From the NCBI GenBank assembly GCA_022821495.1, contig JAJEDN010000027.1, positions 1 to 64,000 on the forward strand: DNA of 64,000 bases. Direction: 5' to 3'. Below the pieces are notes generated by a model. That model saw only the letters and a program-made list of their open reading frames with translations, was not told where the DNA came from and made no database searches. The DNA comes from Candidatus Poribacteria bacterium (GTDB lineage Bacteria > Poribacteria > WGA-4E > WGA-3G). How positions within the stretch are numbered: position 1 is the stretch's first letter; each line of letters begins with the position of its first letter. The position numbers were made by a program, and so were the translations under genes. Positions 8,286 to 17,079 of this stretch are shown here, piece by piece.

Positions 8286-9500
8286 ATGGAAAAACAGTTC
8301 AAAGTTAGAGCCGCACACTGCGACTACCGCGCAACGGAAGAGGAAATTTATCAGACGCTTCGCCGTATCACCGATCCGCTCACCCGTGCTTGGAAACCGA
8401 TTGAGGATGCCAAGAAGGTGGTTATGAAATTCAATATGATGAAGCCACCTGAGCGGATTATCTACTATGAGGGTCGGCGCAGAGAATTGGTAGATGATGC
8501 CACCTGCCGTGCCGTGCTGCGGTTGATTAAGGAGCATACTACGGCACAACTTGTCGCTACTGACACGAATCCGTATACTCACGGACACCGGATGCCGCCG
8601 GATTTCAACTACCTACACCATCTGAAAGAATTTGATGTGCAGTTTGTTGATTCCAACCTGCCACCTTTCAAGGACTACGATGTGCCCGGTGGCGGTTCAA
8701 TGTTCGATCGCTACACGCTGAGTGCGTGCTTTGATGACGCAGATGCAGTTGTTTCTGTAGCGAAGATGAAAAACCACGCCTTCATGGGGATCACACTATG
8801 CACGAAAAACTTGTTCGGATTACCGCCGATGCTGCTTCCTGAAGGCAGGACACGCAGCTACTACCATCATCTTATCCGCCTCTCCTACGTGCTTCCAGAT
8901 TTAGCTCTCATCACGAAACCGTGCCTGAATATCATTGACGCGTTGACAGGGCAGTGGGGACGTGAATGGGGTGGCAAAGGTAGAATCTGTAACGCCCTCA
9001 TCGCAGGCGATCACCCGATCTCTACGGATACTGTCGGTATGCACTTGATGGGACACGATCCGGCATCCGACTGGCCCACACCTCCCTTTAAACGCGATCG
9101 AAACCATATCCTCATCGCGGCACAGCGCGGATTCGGCACTGTCAATCTTGATGAAATCGATTGGGAGAGCGAAGTCACGGCACCCTTAGCGGAATTTGAT
9201 TCTGTTGAAACGGATACGCAAGAAACGGTCGCGAACTGGCGACGGACGACGTGCGAGCAGGGATTAATCTATCAAGAGAATCAGAAAGACCTTATTGACC
9301 GGTATCGTGATGACTTCATTTACATGCAAGGTGGTGAAGTCGTCTGGAGCGGACCGGATCCGTCGAATCTCGGTAGCCGTCGGCAACTAAGCGGTGAGAA
9401 GAAGGACAGCGCACTCTGGCTGAAACTCGTTGATGCCGAGGAGCATGAGGGCGAGTGCTTTAACGTCTATGAGGACTGCCTGAAAACCTTTGCTGCGTAA
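8286..9500 (+). CDS. DUF362 domain protein
   Basis: A 404-residue cytoplasmic protein with the DUF362 layout: early VVMKFNMMKP segment, AQLVATDTNPY, a central DADAVVSVAKMKNH, THNLFGLP-like 'CTKNLFGLPP', and ALIAGDHPISTDTVG, which are recurrent family motifs. DUF362 proteins are often linked to Fe-S or tRNA-associated chemistry, but this one lacks a ferredoxin-type Cys cluster, so no reaction can be named. ATG 8286 is preferred because GGAGA lies at 8276-8280; an earlier in-frame ATG at 8274 overlaps that site. It is followed by an inverted-repeat element. Confidence 0.7.
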   Translation: MEKQFKVRAAHCDYRATEEEIYQTLRRITDPLTRAWKPIEDAKKVVMKFNMMKPPERIIYYEGRRRELVDDATCRAVLRLIKEHTTAQLVATDTNPYTHGHRMPPDFNYLHHLKEFDVQFVDSNLPPFKDYDVPGGGSMFDRYTLSACFDDADAVVSVAKMKNHAFMGITLCTKNLFGLPPMLLPEGRTRSYYHHLIRLSYVLPDLALITKPCLNIIDALTGQWGREWGGKGRICNALIAGDHPISTDTVGMHLMGHDPASDWPTPPFKRDRNHILIAAQRGFGTVNLDEIDWESEVTAPLAEFDSVETDTQETVANWRRTTCEQGLIYQENQKDLIDRYRDDFIYMQGGEVVWSGPDPSNLGSRRQLSGEKKDSALWLKLVDAEEHEGECFNVYEDCLKTFAA

Positions 9501-9548
9501 ATGCTGTGTGCAGCGTGCTGGCGAGGTTTGATGAAGTTAAAAAAATAT

Positions 9549-9648
9549 TTCGGTAATTCTATATCTTCCCCAGGCCCGGTAGGGCTTTTGCTGGGGTGTT
9601 TCTTCACGGTTTCCTAACCGAACCGGACAGCTCCAGGAAATTACCGAA
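9549..9648. repeat. MITE-like element with TTCGGTAATT ends, family C interior
   Basis: A 100-bp element bounded by perfect 10-bp inverted repeats TTCGGTAATT (9549-9558) and AATTACCGAA (9639-9648). Its interior carries the 'CCGGTAGGGCTTTTGCTGGGGTGTTTCTT'-type cassette (about 9575-9604) and part of the CGGTTTCCTAACCG hairpin that recur at 35.7-36.0 kb. It sits between the DUF362 and PhyH genes. Confidence 0.7.
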
Positions 9649-9704
9649 TTAATAAGTTAATTTTCGTCAACCCTGCCGTTTAGCCATGTCAAGGAGAACT
9701 CAAA

Positions 9705-10454
9705 ATGGGTATCACCGATGCAGAAAAGAAGTGGTTGGATGAACAGGGGTGTATTGTCATCCCAGACGTGCTTTCTGACGAAGAAATTGAAGTCTATCGA
9801 ACTGATATACTCCGATTGGCGGAAGAAGAGAAGCAGAACGGATTGGCGCGTCAACATACTGACGGTTATGGGCAGCATGTCCGTTGGTTGGTAAACAAAG
9901 GCGAGATGTATGAAAAAATGGTTGCCCATCCAAAGGTGATGCCCTACTTTGAGCACCTCCTCGGTCCCGATTACACACTCAGCACGCTTACTTCCAATAT
10001 CATTGATCCGGGTGCTTCTGATGGCGGCTATCACGTTGATAGCGTGTTGGGATCTATGCCGGAGCCGTTACCAAGTTTCCCGTTGGTCGCCAACAGTCTC
10101 TGGCTCCTCGACGATTTCACACCGGAGAACGGTGGCACACGCCATGTACCCGGTATCCATCTCCAGCGGATCAAACCACCTCCCGGCACGACACACCATC
10201 CTGATGAGGTTCGACTCTCTGCGCCGAAAGGCTCCGTGTTCCTGTTCAACGGTGCGACTTGGCATTCCGCGGGTGCTAATAAGACCGATCGGCAACGCAT
10301 CGCGTTAATCTGTTTCTGCTGTCGCTCTTTTGTCAAACCGATGTTTGATTTTGTGCATCACCTCAAGCCGGAAGTTGTCGAACGCGCCACCCCCACCATG
10401 CGTCGTATCTATGGCTTCGATTCCCAACCCCAACCTCCAGACCAGCCTAAGTAG
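9705..10454 (+). CDS. phytanoyl-CoA dioxygenase (PhyH) family protein
   Basis: The 249-residue protein is an Fe(II)/2-oxoglutarate-type oxygenase. It shows the opening pattern LDEQGCIVIPDVLSDEEIE, the iron ligands His110-x-Asp112 (GYHVDS) and distal His187 (TWHSAG), with an Arg near 198 placed to hold 2-oxoglutarate. GGTRHVPGIH is the family 'PGSH'-like segment. Known: the family hydroxylates diverse small molecules. Substrate here is unknown. AAGGAG precedes the ATG. It is convergent with the paralogue at 10485, only 30 bp away, and is clearly more distant from the tandem pair than those are from each other. Confidence 0.85.
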   Translation: MGITDAEKKWLDEQGCIVIPDVLSDEEIEVYRTDILRLAEEEKQNGLARQHTDGYGQHVRWLVNKGEMYEKMVAHPKVMPYFEHLLGPDYTLSTLTSNIIDPGASDGGYHVDSVLGSMPEPLPSFPLVANSLWLLDDFTPENGGTRHVPGIHLQRIKPPPGTTHHPDEVRLSAPKGSVFLFNGATWHSAGANKTDRQRIALICFCCRSFVKPMFDFVHHLKPEVVERATPTMRRIYGFDSQPQPPDQPK

Positions 10455-10484
10455 TAAATACACTCATAACTTCCTACACCAATC

Positions 10485-11348
10485 TCAATCAAATTCGGGA
10501 ATAGGTCGAATATCGCGTTCGACTTCGTGGACCTTATCCGAGAAAGTCTCACCACGAATCCACATGACGGGCTGCCTCGTCCTATTATCGCGGGCAGCAG
10601 GACGCGTCCATTCCGCTTGCGCACTGAGATAATGGACGACATAACTACGGCGGAAGCGTAGACTGTGATTGTCCGTACTCTTATGCAGGAGATGGCTGTG
10701 GAACCAGATGACTGCACCGGGCGGGGCTTCCACCGCAACACCGTCTGCGTCACGGACACCGCGTGCCAACTTGAACTCCTGTTGCTGTGAACCCTCAAGA
10801 TCATCATGCTCAAAAATATCCGATTTGTGGCTGCCCGGAACAACGTAGAGACACCCGTTTTCGCGATCAGCCGGATCAATTGCTGTCCACGTCCCGACCG
10901 TCGTTTCGGTATTAAACCGGTTGCGGAAGTAGAACTTGTCTTGATGCCACGGGAAGCCGAGACCGATCTTCGGTGCCTTCCAGATAAATAGATTGTTGAT
11001 GCCGAGGATGTCTGGACCGAGGATGTCGACAAGTGGATCCGTTAGCCGCGGGTCGCGGACACGGGCAAGGAACTCCGGACAGTAGCAACTCGGATGATGA
11101 ATCTTGTGTATCCCATAGATGCCTTGTTTTTCTATTTTTCCGTCTCTAACGAGTGCATTTTGGTTGATATTTGTGGACGGGAAGGGACGTTTTCCATCCA
11201 CAACATCTTCGGCGACTTGACGAAGTACATCGTTCTCTTCAGTGGTAAATACATTCAAACGGACGAGATAGCCGTTTTCGTTCCAGTGTGCCAACTCGTC
11301 CGCGTTTAAGCCAAAAGTTCGTTCCTGTGGGACCGATTCTGTACGCAT
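10485..11348 (-). CDS. PhyH-family oxygenase, tandem copy 1
   Basis: A 287-residue Fe(II)/2-oxoglutarate oxygenase. Metal ligands: His135-x-Asp137 in FPWHQDKFY and a distal His in FHSHLLHKS (about 217-222); Arg233 or 234 could bind 2-oxoglutarate. Segments GTWTAIDPADRENGCL and VVPGSHK match PhyH proteins. It begins with WNENGYLVRLNVFT, the usual N-terminal helix and strand. It is a clear tandem duplicate of the gene at 11398-12249: roughly four of five residues agree by eye along the whole length. Both are on the minus strand with about 50 bp between them, so this copy is the downstream member of the pair. Confidence 0.88.
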   Translation of the reverse strand: MRTESVPQERTFGLNADELAHWNENGYLVRLNVFTTEENDVLRQVAEDVVDGKRPFPSTNINQNALVRDGKIEKQGIYGIHKIHHPSCYCPEFLARVRDPRLTDPLVDILGPDILGINNLFIWKAPKIGLGFPWHQDKFYFRNRFNTETTVGTWTAIDPADRENGCLYVVPGSHKSDIFEHDDLEGSQQQEFKLARGVRDADGVAVEAPPGAVIWFHSHLLHKSTDNHSLRFRRSYVVHYLSAQAEWTRPAARDNRTRQPVMWIRGETFSDKVHEVERDIRPIPEFD

Positions 11349-11397
11349 TTTGTTTTCTGTTCCTGTAGTTGTGGGAGTGAGGACAAAGCCTCAGAGA

Positions 11398-12249
11398 TTA
11401 GGTTGACCACTGAGAAACGGGGATGACTTCGCGTGCTACCTCGTGAACCTTGTTGGGAAAAGTCTTGCCGCGAACCCACATGACGGGTTGCCCTTTCCTT
11501 CCATTCGCCCATTCCGCTTGGGCACTGAGGTAATGGGAGACGAAACTCCGACGAAACCGCAGGCTATGATTATCCATGCTCTTGTGCAAGAGATGGCTGT
11601 GGAACCAGATCACCGCGCCGGGCGGTACCTCTACGGCAACACCATCTTCGTCCCGGACGCCCTGTGCCATTTTGAACTCCCGTTGCTGTGAACCTTCGAG
11701 GTCGTCGTGTTGGAAAATATCCCATTTATGGCTACCGGGGATAACGTAGAGACACCCGTTCTCCCGATCTGCTGGGTCAATCGCCGTCCATGTGCCGACA
11801 GTTGTCTCTGTGTTAAATCGCGTGCGGAAGTAGAACTTATCTTGATGCCACGGGAAACCGAGACCAATCTTCGGGGCTTTCCAAATAAATAACGTGTTGA
11901 TACCGAGGATATCCGGACCGAGGATGTCAACAAGCGGATCGGTGAGACGCGTATCACGGACACGTGTGAGGAATTCTGGGTCGTAGCAGCTCGGAAAATG
12001 GATCTTGTGCATCGCATAGATGCCTTGCTGCTCCGCTTTTCCATCTCTGACGAGTGCGTTCTGATCAATGTGTTCAGGCGGAAACGGACGTTTTCCGTCA
12101 ACAATATCTTCAGCGACTTGCCGGAACGCATCGTTCTCTTCAGCAGAAAATACGTTCAAACGGACGAGGTAACCGTTCTCGTTCCAATACGCCAACTCGT
12201 CCCGACTCAAACCGAAGTGCCGATCCTGTGGTATTGATTCTGTAGGCAT
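11398..12249 (-). CDS. PhyH-family oxygenase, tandem copy 2
   Basis: A 283-residue paralogue of the gene at 10485, with the same HxD (PWHQDKFY) and FHSHLLHKS ligand sites. The likely start is ATG 12249, just after AGGAGA; a GTG one codon earlier is less well placed. The two copies differ most at the C-terminus, where this one ends with a short VSQWST-type tail. Conserved active sites in both copies argue against one being a decayed remnant. Its upstream region, shared with the divergent FGE-like gene, contains the sigma-54 motif at 12348, which points the other way. Confidence 0.88.
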   Translation of the reverse strand: MPTESIPQDRHFGLSRDELAYWNENGYLVRLNVFSAEENDAFRQVAEDIVDGKRPFPPEHIDQNALVRDGKAEQQGIYAMHKIHFPSCYDPEFLTRVRDTRLTDPLVDILGPDILGINTLFIWKAPKIGLGFPWHQDKFYFRTRFNTETTVGTWTAIDPADRENGCLYVIPGSHKWDIFQHDDLEGSQQREFKMAQGVRDEDGVAVEVPPGAVIWFHSHLLHKSMDNHSLRFRRSFVSHYLSAQAEWANGRKGQPVMWVRGKTFPNKVHEVAREVIPVSQWST

Positions 12250-12644
12250 CACTATCTCCTATTTCTGAATTTGCGGTGGCATCAGAAAACCCGCTAAACC
12301 GCTGTAAAAATAGTAGCATGTCTGACGAAAAAGTCAAGAAAAATCAATTGGCACGATAATTGCTACTATTGTCTCGGCACAAGGATTTTTGGTTTACCCA
12401 AAATTGGCGTTCCACACTACTGATACTACGGAGCAGACCGCCCAATGTAGCCGAAAACTAAATTGTCCTTGATTGCCTAATGTTAGAAAAATAAACACAT
12501 GAGAAAAATAAGCACAAAATAACAGCCCTATGGCTAACTTCATTTCCAAACCTAAAAATTCAAGTGGAAAGGCTAAAGTTAGCATCACTGGTACGCTTGC
12601 TGAAAGACAGCAGCGTTCGGTACTAAAATACGGAGATTCTTAAA
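12250..12644. other. 395-bp intergenic region between divergent genes
   Basis: AT-rich and non-coding. It holds the sigma-54-type promoter at 12348-12364 and no other clear feature. About 270 bp between that motif and the FGE-like start would be a long leader or a small RNA. Confidence 0.5.
12348..12364 (+). promoter_or_regulatory. sigma-54 (RpoN) -24/-12 promoter
   Basis: TTGGCACG-N4-TTGCT is an exact match to the sigma-54 consensus (TTGGCACG N4 TTGCA/T). The GG and GC are correctly spaced. It reads toward the FGE-like gene at 12645, and rpoN lies in this window. No enhancer site was recognised. Confidence 0.7.
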
Positions 12645-13766
12645 ATGAGAACCCTAACTTCAATCCTTTGCGGATTAATTCTCAGCGCATTACTCATTTT
12701 CGCACTAAAACTTAGCACACCTGAGGCACCAGAAGGGATGGTGCTAATCCCCGCAGGTGATGGTATTAACGCATTCTACATGGACGCGTATGAAGTCACC
12801 AATGCACAATACAAAGCATTTATTGATGAAAATCCGCACTGGCAAAAAGGCAAAGCCTTAACTTCAATTGTAGGCGATGATTACCTATCTGGATGGAACA
12901 GGAATATGTATCCTAAGGGAAAAGCGAACCATCCGGTGGTGGACATCAGTTGGTTTGCCGCCAAAGCCTACGCAGAATGGGCAGGCAAAGAACTACCAAC
13001 AGAAGCCCAATGGGAAAGAGCGGCGCGCGGCACTTTGGAAGAAAAAAAATATCCGTGGGGCGATGCTGCGCCTCGCAAAAGAGCCAACTACAATCGTTAC
13101 ACCCGCAGCACAAGTTTCAGGAACCCGCCGACGAAAGAAGTCGGTAGTTATGCACCTAACGAATACGGTCTATACGATATGGCGGGTAACGCTGAAGAAT
13201 GGTGCTTGGAACAGTTAGACGTTGACGATATCCACGGCAGGTATCATAGAATGCGTGGCGGTTCTTGGTTTAGTGATGCCAAGGATATCAAAGTTGCAAA
13301 GAGAAGCCAACACCCGGCAGATGATGGTATGGGGACCCTCGGTTTCCGTTGCGTTCTACCAAAAACAGAGACGCAATCGATGAAGGTTGCAACTGATATA
13401 GCTGCTTGGCTATCTGATGAAATGTGTGGTCAGTTTGATAGTGCGTTTTATAGTGTGTCAAAAGGTTATACTGCACACGTTAACCTTGATGCGAAACTCG
13501 CTGACATTGTGCTGTCCAATACCGGGTATCCTCGGACATTCGAGCGGGAACTTATCCGTGTACTACGTGAGGTCGGCCCCGAAGGCATTGAAGATATGCC
13601 GGACGAAGAACTTATCATCTACCATGACCTGATACTTCGACTGTGGCGGCTCTATCTTGAAGTTCATTTCCAGCATAGTGAAAAAGGTATCTTTGGGAAA
13701 CTGGATCTCTTCAAGGAACGCGTCAGAGAAAATATAGACGATATCATGTTATCAGATGGCTGCTGA
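12645..13766 (+). CDS. formylglycine-generating-enzyme (SUMF1) family protein with extra C-terminal domain
   Basis: An N-terminal membrane or signal segment (about 5-24) is followed by a full FGE-sulfatase domain (about 30-245): EGMVLIPAG, YEVTNAQYKAF, PVVDISWFAAKAYAEW, LPTEAQWERAARG, YDMAGNAEEW, MRGGSW and GFRCVLPK. This domain is used by true formylglycine enzymes and by many unrelated proteins that borrowed the fold. No sulfatase is nearby, and the paired active-site Cys of real FGEs are not evident, so catalysis is doubtful. The last 125 residues (about 248-373) form a helical domain I do not recognise. GGAG precedes the ATG. Confidence 0.8.
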   Translation: MRTLTSILCGLILSALLIFALKLSTPEAPEGMVLIPAGDGINAFYMDAYEVTNAQYKAFIDENPHWQKGKALTSIVGDDYLSGWNRNMYPKGKANHPVVDISWFAAKAYAEWAGKELPTEAQWERAARGTLEEKKYPWGDAAPRKRANYNRYTRSTSFRNPPTKEVGSYAPNEYGLYDMAGNAEEWCLEQLDVDDIHGRYHRMRGGSWFSDAKDIKVAKRSQHPADDGMGTLGFRCVLPKTETQSMKVATDIAAWLSDEMCGQFDSAFYSVSKGYTAHVNLDAKLADIVLSNTGYPRTFERELIRVLREVGPEGIEDMPDEELIIYHDLILRLWRLYLEVHFQHSEKGIFGKLDLFKERVRENIDDIMLSDGC

Positions 13767-13953
13767 TCGCACGACATCCGAATGGGTGCGGAGTAGAAAT
13801 CACGCTTCGCGCCCATTCCAAAGATATACCCAATCTTTACCCCGCTCATACTTTCCTTTGACATCTTCCGAACTTCCATACTTCCAATCTCGCTCTTCCA
13901 ATCTTTCAATTCCGCAAGCAAACGAAGTGGTTTTGCCTAAATCCTATTTTAAA

Positions 13954-13983
13954 TTGAGCAAATATGTTAAAATATGCTAAAAT
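13954..13983 (+). promoter_or_regulatory. putative sigma-70 promoter for the 14055 gene
   Basis: TTGAGC (13954-13959), an 18-bp spacer and TAAAAT (13978-13983) lie 71 bp before the start. The spacer includes an ATGTTAAAATATGCTAAAAT direct repeat. Confidence 0.5.
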
Positions 13984-14054
13984 AAGTTACTGCGAAATGT
14001 CTTAGGATAGCGTACTCGTTCAAACTAACTGCCTGACAGGGAGGATTGACGACA

Positions 14055-15233
14055 ATGAGCGCGAATGAATCACAAGTGAAGGAAACTTACCGAGCAACTG
14101 CGTTCGCAGATTTCAAACCTGAACTTTCTGCGCCGGGTGCTACACCTGAAAGACTGGAACATCTAAAGGAGCACGGTTTCGTTATCATCAACGACTTTGT
14201 TGATAACCCGTGGATTCCTATCCTGCGAGAAGCCGGTCGGCGTGTCACCGAAGCGTGTGCGCCAGAACACGTCTACGACAAAATCGACTGCTCGAAGGGC
14301 TATGTCCATCGTGCCGCACATAGTGAACCTTGGGCGATTCGAGGACTCATCCATCCGGCTTTCGGTGAGTCGAGTTTTTCGGAATTCCACGGCTCCTCGG
14401 AGTTCTTAGATTTCGTTGCTTCTTGGTGTCACGGACTACAACCAGAGGACCTGACCTTTAGTGGGATGCTGCTATGGGCAAATCCACGGAAACAAGAAAA
14501 CGGACCCAGTTGGCACAGAGACGTGACGTGGTGGGGAGATGGTGTCGGGTACTTCTCACAGCGGGAAGTCCGCGGCGAGACCCCTGAAGATTATTCCGAG
14601 GAGGTAGAACGGATTCGCTGGAAAGAAATTCAGGAAAGTAACGAGAAGCGCATCACCCAACGCAACGGCGTGAGCATGTTTTTGGCACTCACAGACGACG
14701 AATGCCATGAACTTATTCCGGGTAGCCACCATCGTTGGCGCACCCCTTTTGAGCATGACGTACTACTTCCACAATCCATGAAGGATCAGGGTGTCCCCCA
14801 TACACCGAGTTGGAACAAGAAAGATCCGCTACCTGATCAGGTCGCGATTCGGCTTAAGCCCGGAGAGGCACTCATCCGCAATGGTAACAACATCCACACA
14901 GGACATACCGTGCCTGAACGTGAACGCAATACATTGTCGATCGGCTGGTCGAAATGGTCTGGCGAATTCACCGGCGAGCCCTCAGTTGCGGACGCACGAA
15001 ACGCATGGCAACTTGATCCGGCTGTCCGAGAGGCTTTGCCGCATAAGTTCATGCAGATAGCATGGGACCGATGGGCGGAAACTCAGAAACTCGGAGGCAC
15101 GCTTGAGGATCGATACGCTGGGTTTGATATTCAGCAGATCAAATCCGGAAAAGTTGCCGGGTGGCGCACTGAGTTGGAGCGTCAAGCCGCAGCGGCAGGC
15201 GACGCGTGGGAAGCCTTTCAGACTGTTGGCTAA
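14055..15233 (+). CDS. PhyH-family oxygenase, long form
   Basis: A 392-residue member of the phytanoyl-CoA dioxygenase family. Iron ligands: His154-x-Asp156 (SWHRDVTWW) and a distal His in NIHTGHTVPE (281 or 284); the following RERNTLSIGW carries the expected Arg. ELIPGSHHRW is the family segment. It is about 100 residues longer than the other three copies, with extra N-terminal sequence and a helical C-terminus. ATG 14055 is chosen because GGGAGG sits about ten bases upstream; a TTG at 14046 would be too close. Substrate unknown. It converges with the MATE gene across an inverted-repeat element. Confidence 0.85.
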   Translation: MSANESQVKETYRATAFADFKPELSAPGATPERLEHLKEHGFVIINDFVDNPWIPILREAGRRVTEACAPEHVYDKIDCSKGYVHRAAHSEPWAIRGLIHPAFGESSFSEFHGSSEFLDFVASWCHGLQPEDLTFSGMLLWANPRKQENGPSWHRDVTWWGDGVGYFSQREVRGETPEDYSEEVERIRWKEIQESNEKRITQRNGVSMFLALTDDECHELIPGSHHRWRTPFEHDVLLPQSMKDQGVPHTPSWNKKDPLPDQVAIRLKPGEALIRNGNNIHTGHTVPERERNTLSIGWSKWSGEFTGEPSVADARNAWQLDPAVREALPHKFMQIAWDRWAETQKLGGTLEDRYAGFDIQQIKSGKVAGWRTELERQAAAAGDAWEAFQTVG

Positions 15234-15328
15234 CGTTACAATCAAATTCCGAACAGGTGTGGGCATAATCTCACCCCGCACCTGTTCTAAAATCCTCCGT
15301 AATCCTTATTGCCATGCATAATACCTAT

Positions 15329-15439
15329 AGGACTTACGCAGCTCCGCTTGCAGGCGGGGTTTCAAACCCTGAAGAAACACCCATGCAAAAACCCTGCAGT
15401 GCGTAATATATAGTTATCATAGAAAAATGCGTAAGTCCT
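15329..15439. repeat. family A inverted-repeat element (AGGACTTACGCA ends), copy 1
   Basis: A 111-bp element bounded by AGGACTTACGCA and TGCGTAAGTCCT. The interior starts with the GCAGGCGGGGTTTCAAACCC cassette and continues with an inverted version of the family C cassette (GAAGAAACACCCATGCAAAAACCC in opposite sense). It separates the convergent PhyH and MATE genes and could also stop transcription from both. Confidence 0.8.
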
Positions 15440-15442
15440 GAC

Positions 15443-16774
15443 CTATCCAGAATCGACCGACCTAAACAAGTATTTTGGTGCTAATACTGTCAGCGACACA
15501 CCGCGGGCAACCAACAGCAGCGTCAACGCACCCCACAAGCCGTGATTTCCAAAAGGCATGAAGAGGTAGACGGCACTTAAAAAGAGAAGTGTTGATAGAA
15601 TTACAGAATTCCGTAGTGCCTTAGAAGCCGTCGCACCGAGAAAAATACCGTCCCAAATGTAAGCAGGGACATTGACGACAGACGCGACGATTATCCAGAT
15701 AAGATACGGTTTCGCTTGTTCAATCAGCGGCATTTGATCTGTGAAGATATGCAACAACTGCTCCCCAAATAGCACGAAAATTAACATAATCACACCACCG
15801 AACAGAAACGCCCAGACGAAAATTTGACGGGTCGTCCTTTTGAGGTTTCGCATATCTCGTGCCCCCTTATATTTACCAATCAAACTCTCCGCAGCAAAAG
15901 CGAACCCATCAATAGCGTAGGACATAAGATTGATAAACTGAAGGAGGATCGTGTTAATCGCGAGGACAGTATCGCTCAGGGCGGCAGATTTCGCTGTGAA
16001 AACGGCGTGGCTAAACACGAGGCAACAGGTTCTGATGAAGATGTCGCTGCTAATGTTAAGGAATCGTTTGAGGTTGGAAGGTGCCAAGATTTCCCGAAAA
16101 CGCCACGTTCTCAAGAGACCTCGATAGTATCTCGAAAAGAGTAGAACTGCCAAGAATAATCCGACATATTGCGCGATGACAGTTGCCAAGGCGACGCCCT
16201 CCACTTTCATACCGAGCAGCCGCACAAACACCAGATTTAGGACAATATTGACGAGATTTACCACAATCGTCAATAACATCGGGTAGCGGGCATTCTGTAC
16301 CCCCAAAAAAACACCGTGAAACGCGTGTAGGCACAATGTGGCGGGCGCAGCATAGATACGAATATGGAAATAGACGCGAGCAAGGTGTTCGACTTCTGGA
16401 CTTGTATCAATGAGCAGGAAACTGGCATCTACAAGCTGCCACTGAAAAATAAAGAGCAGTAGACTTGACGTGATTCCGATGCATAGTGCCCTTAGCAGCA
16501 AACATCCACATTCTTGAAGGTCCTTTTCCCCAAAGGCTTGCGCTGTCAACCCTGTTGTCGCCATTCTGAGAAACCCGAATCCCCAATAGATAAAACTGAA
16601 GATAATGCCGCCGATACCGACGGCACCCAGATAGTATTCGGATTCCAATCGCCCCATCAAGGCGGTATCTACCGCCCCCAAAAGCGGGATAGAAAAGTTG
16701 CTAACAATATTGGGGAGCGCGAGTCGGTAGATTTGCTTATTAACGCTTTCAGGATTATGTATAGAAATATCCAT
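15443..16774 (-). CDS. MATE family (DinF-like) efflux transporter
   Basis: A 443-residue membrane protein with about twelve hydrophobic segments in two homologous halves, typical of MATE exporters that use Na+ or H+ gradients to expel drugs or metabolites. It begins with the NKQIYRLALPNIVSN segment before TM1, and the start of the second half is marked by the NTILLQFINLMSYAIDGFAFAAE segment, broken here for length: residues about 285-305 include 'YAIDGFAFAAESLIGK', close to DinF proteins. Substrate unknown. It is transcribed alone leftward. The ATG at 16774 has no strong ribosome site. Confidence 0.85.
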   Translation of the reverse strand: MDISIHNPESVNKQIYRLALPNIVSNFSIPLLGAVDTALMGRLESEYYLGAVGIGGIIFSFIYWGFGFLRMATTGLTAQAFGEKDLQECGCLLLRALCIGITSSLLLFIFQWQLVDASFLLIDTSPEVEHLARVYFHIRIYAAPATLCLHAFHGVFLGVQNARYPMLLTIVVNLVNIVLNLVFVRLLGMKVEGVALATVIAQYVGLFLAVLLFSRYYRGLLRTWRFREILAPSNLKRFLNISSDIFIRTCCLVFSHAVFTAKSAALSDTVLAINTILLQFINLMSYAIDGFAFAAESLIGKYKGARDMRNLKRTTRQIFVWAFLFGGVIMLIFVLFGEQLLHIFTDQMPLIEQAKPYLIWIIVASVVNVPAYIWDGIFLGATASKALRNSVILSTLLFLSAVYLFMPFGNHGLWGALTLLLVARGVSLTVLAPKYLFRSVDSG

Positions 16775-16876
16775 TCTATCTTAGAGTCTATCCCAAATCG
16801 CCGTGAAAATCAAGCGATATTTCGCCACCAAGTCGCATTCAATTCTCCTGTAGAAGGGATTTCCAAATCCTGATTT

Positions 16877-16895
16877 CTACTGATAACTGATAACT
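16877..16895. repeat. family B (CTGATAACTGATAACT) half element
   Basis: ACTGATAACTGATAACTAT is a solo arm of the family B repeat found in longer inverted form at 23.0, 55.0 and 63.4 kb. Confidence 0.5.
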
Positions 16896-16963
16896 ATTCC
16901 TCCTAAAAAACAAAGAGAATCTACATTTAATGCAACAAAGTACCGAATTCTATCTGAAACCCT

Positions 16964-16990
16964 GCAGGTGGGGTTTCAAACCCCGCCTGC
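16964..16990. repeat. GC-rich hairpin, interior cassette of family A
   Basis: GCAGGTGGGGTTT and AAACCCCGCCTGC pair as a 13-bp stem with one mismatch. The same hairpin is the interior of family A elements, but here no AGGACTTACGCA ends are seen. The rest of the 305-bp gap 16775-17079 holds a family B half repeat and the lpxL promoter. Confidence 0.6.
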
Positions 16991-17041
16991 ATTTAAATTC
17001 TACGCGTACATTGTAGGATTCGCGTTGCTTTAGATTTTTTT

Positions 17042-17070
17042 TTGTAATTTCGCGGGAAATTTAGTATACT
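17042..17070 (+). promoter_or_regulatory. promoter placing lpxL transcript start at or near its ATG
   Basis: TTGTAA (17042-17047), a 17-bp spacer and TATACT (17065-17070) end only nine bases before the ATG at 17080. Transcription would start about 17077, giving an almost leaderless mRNA. No Shine-Dalgarno motif lies between. Confidence 0.55.
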
Positions 17071-17079
17071 ATATTAATA

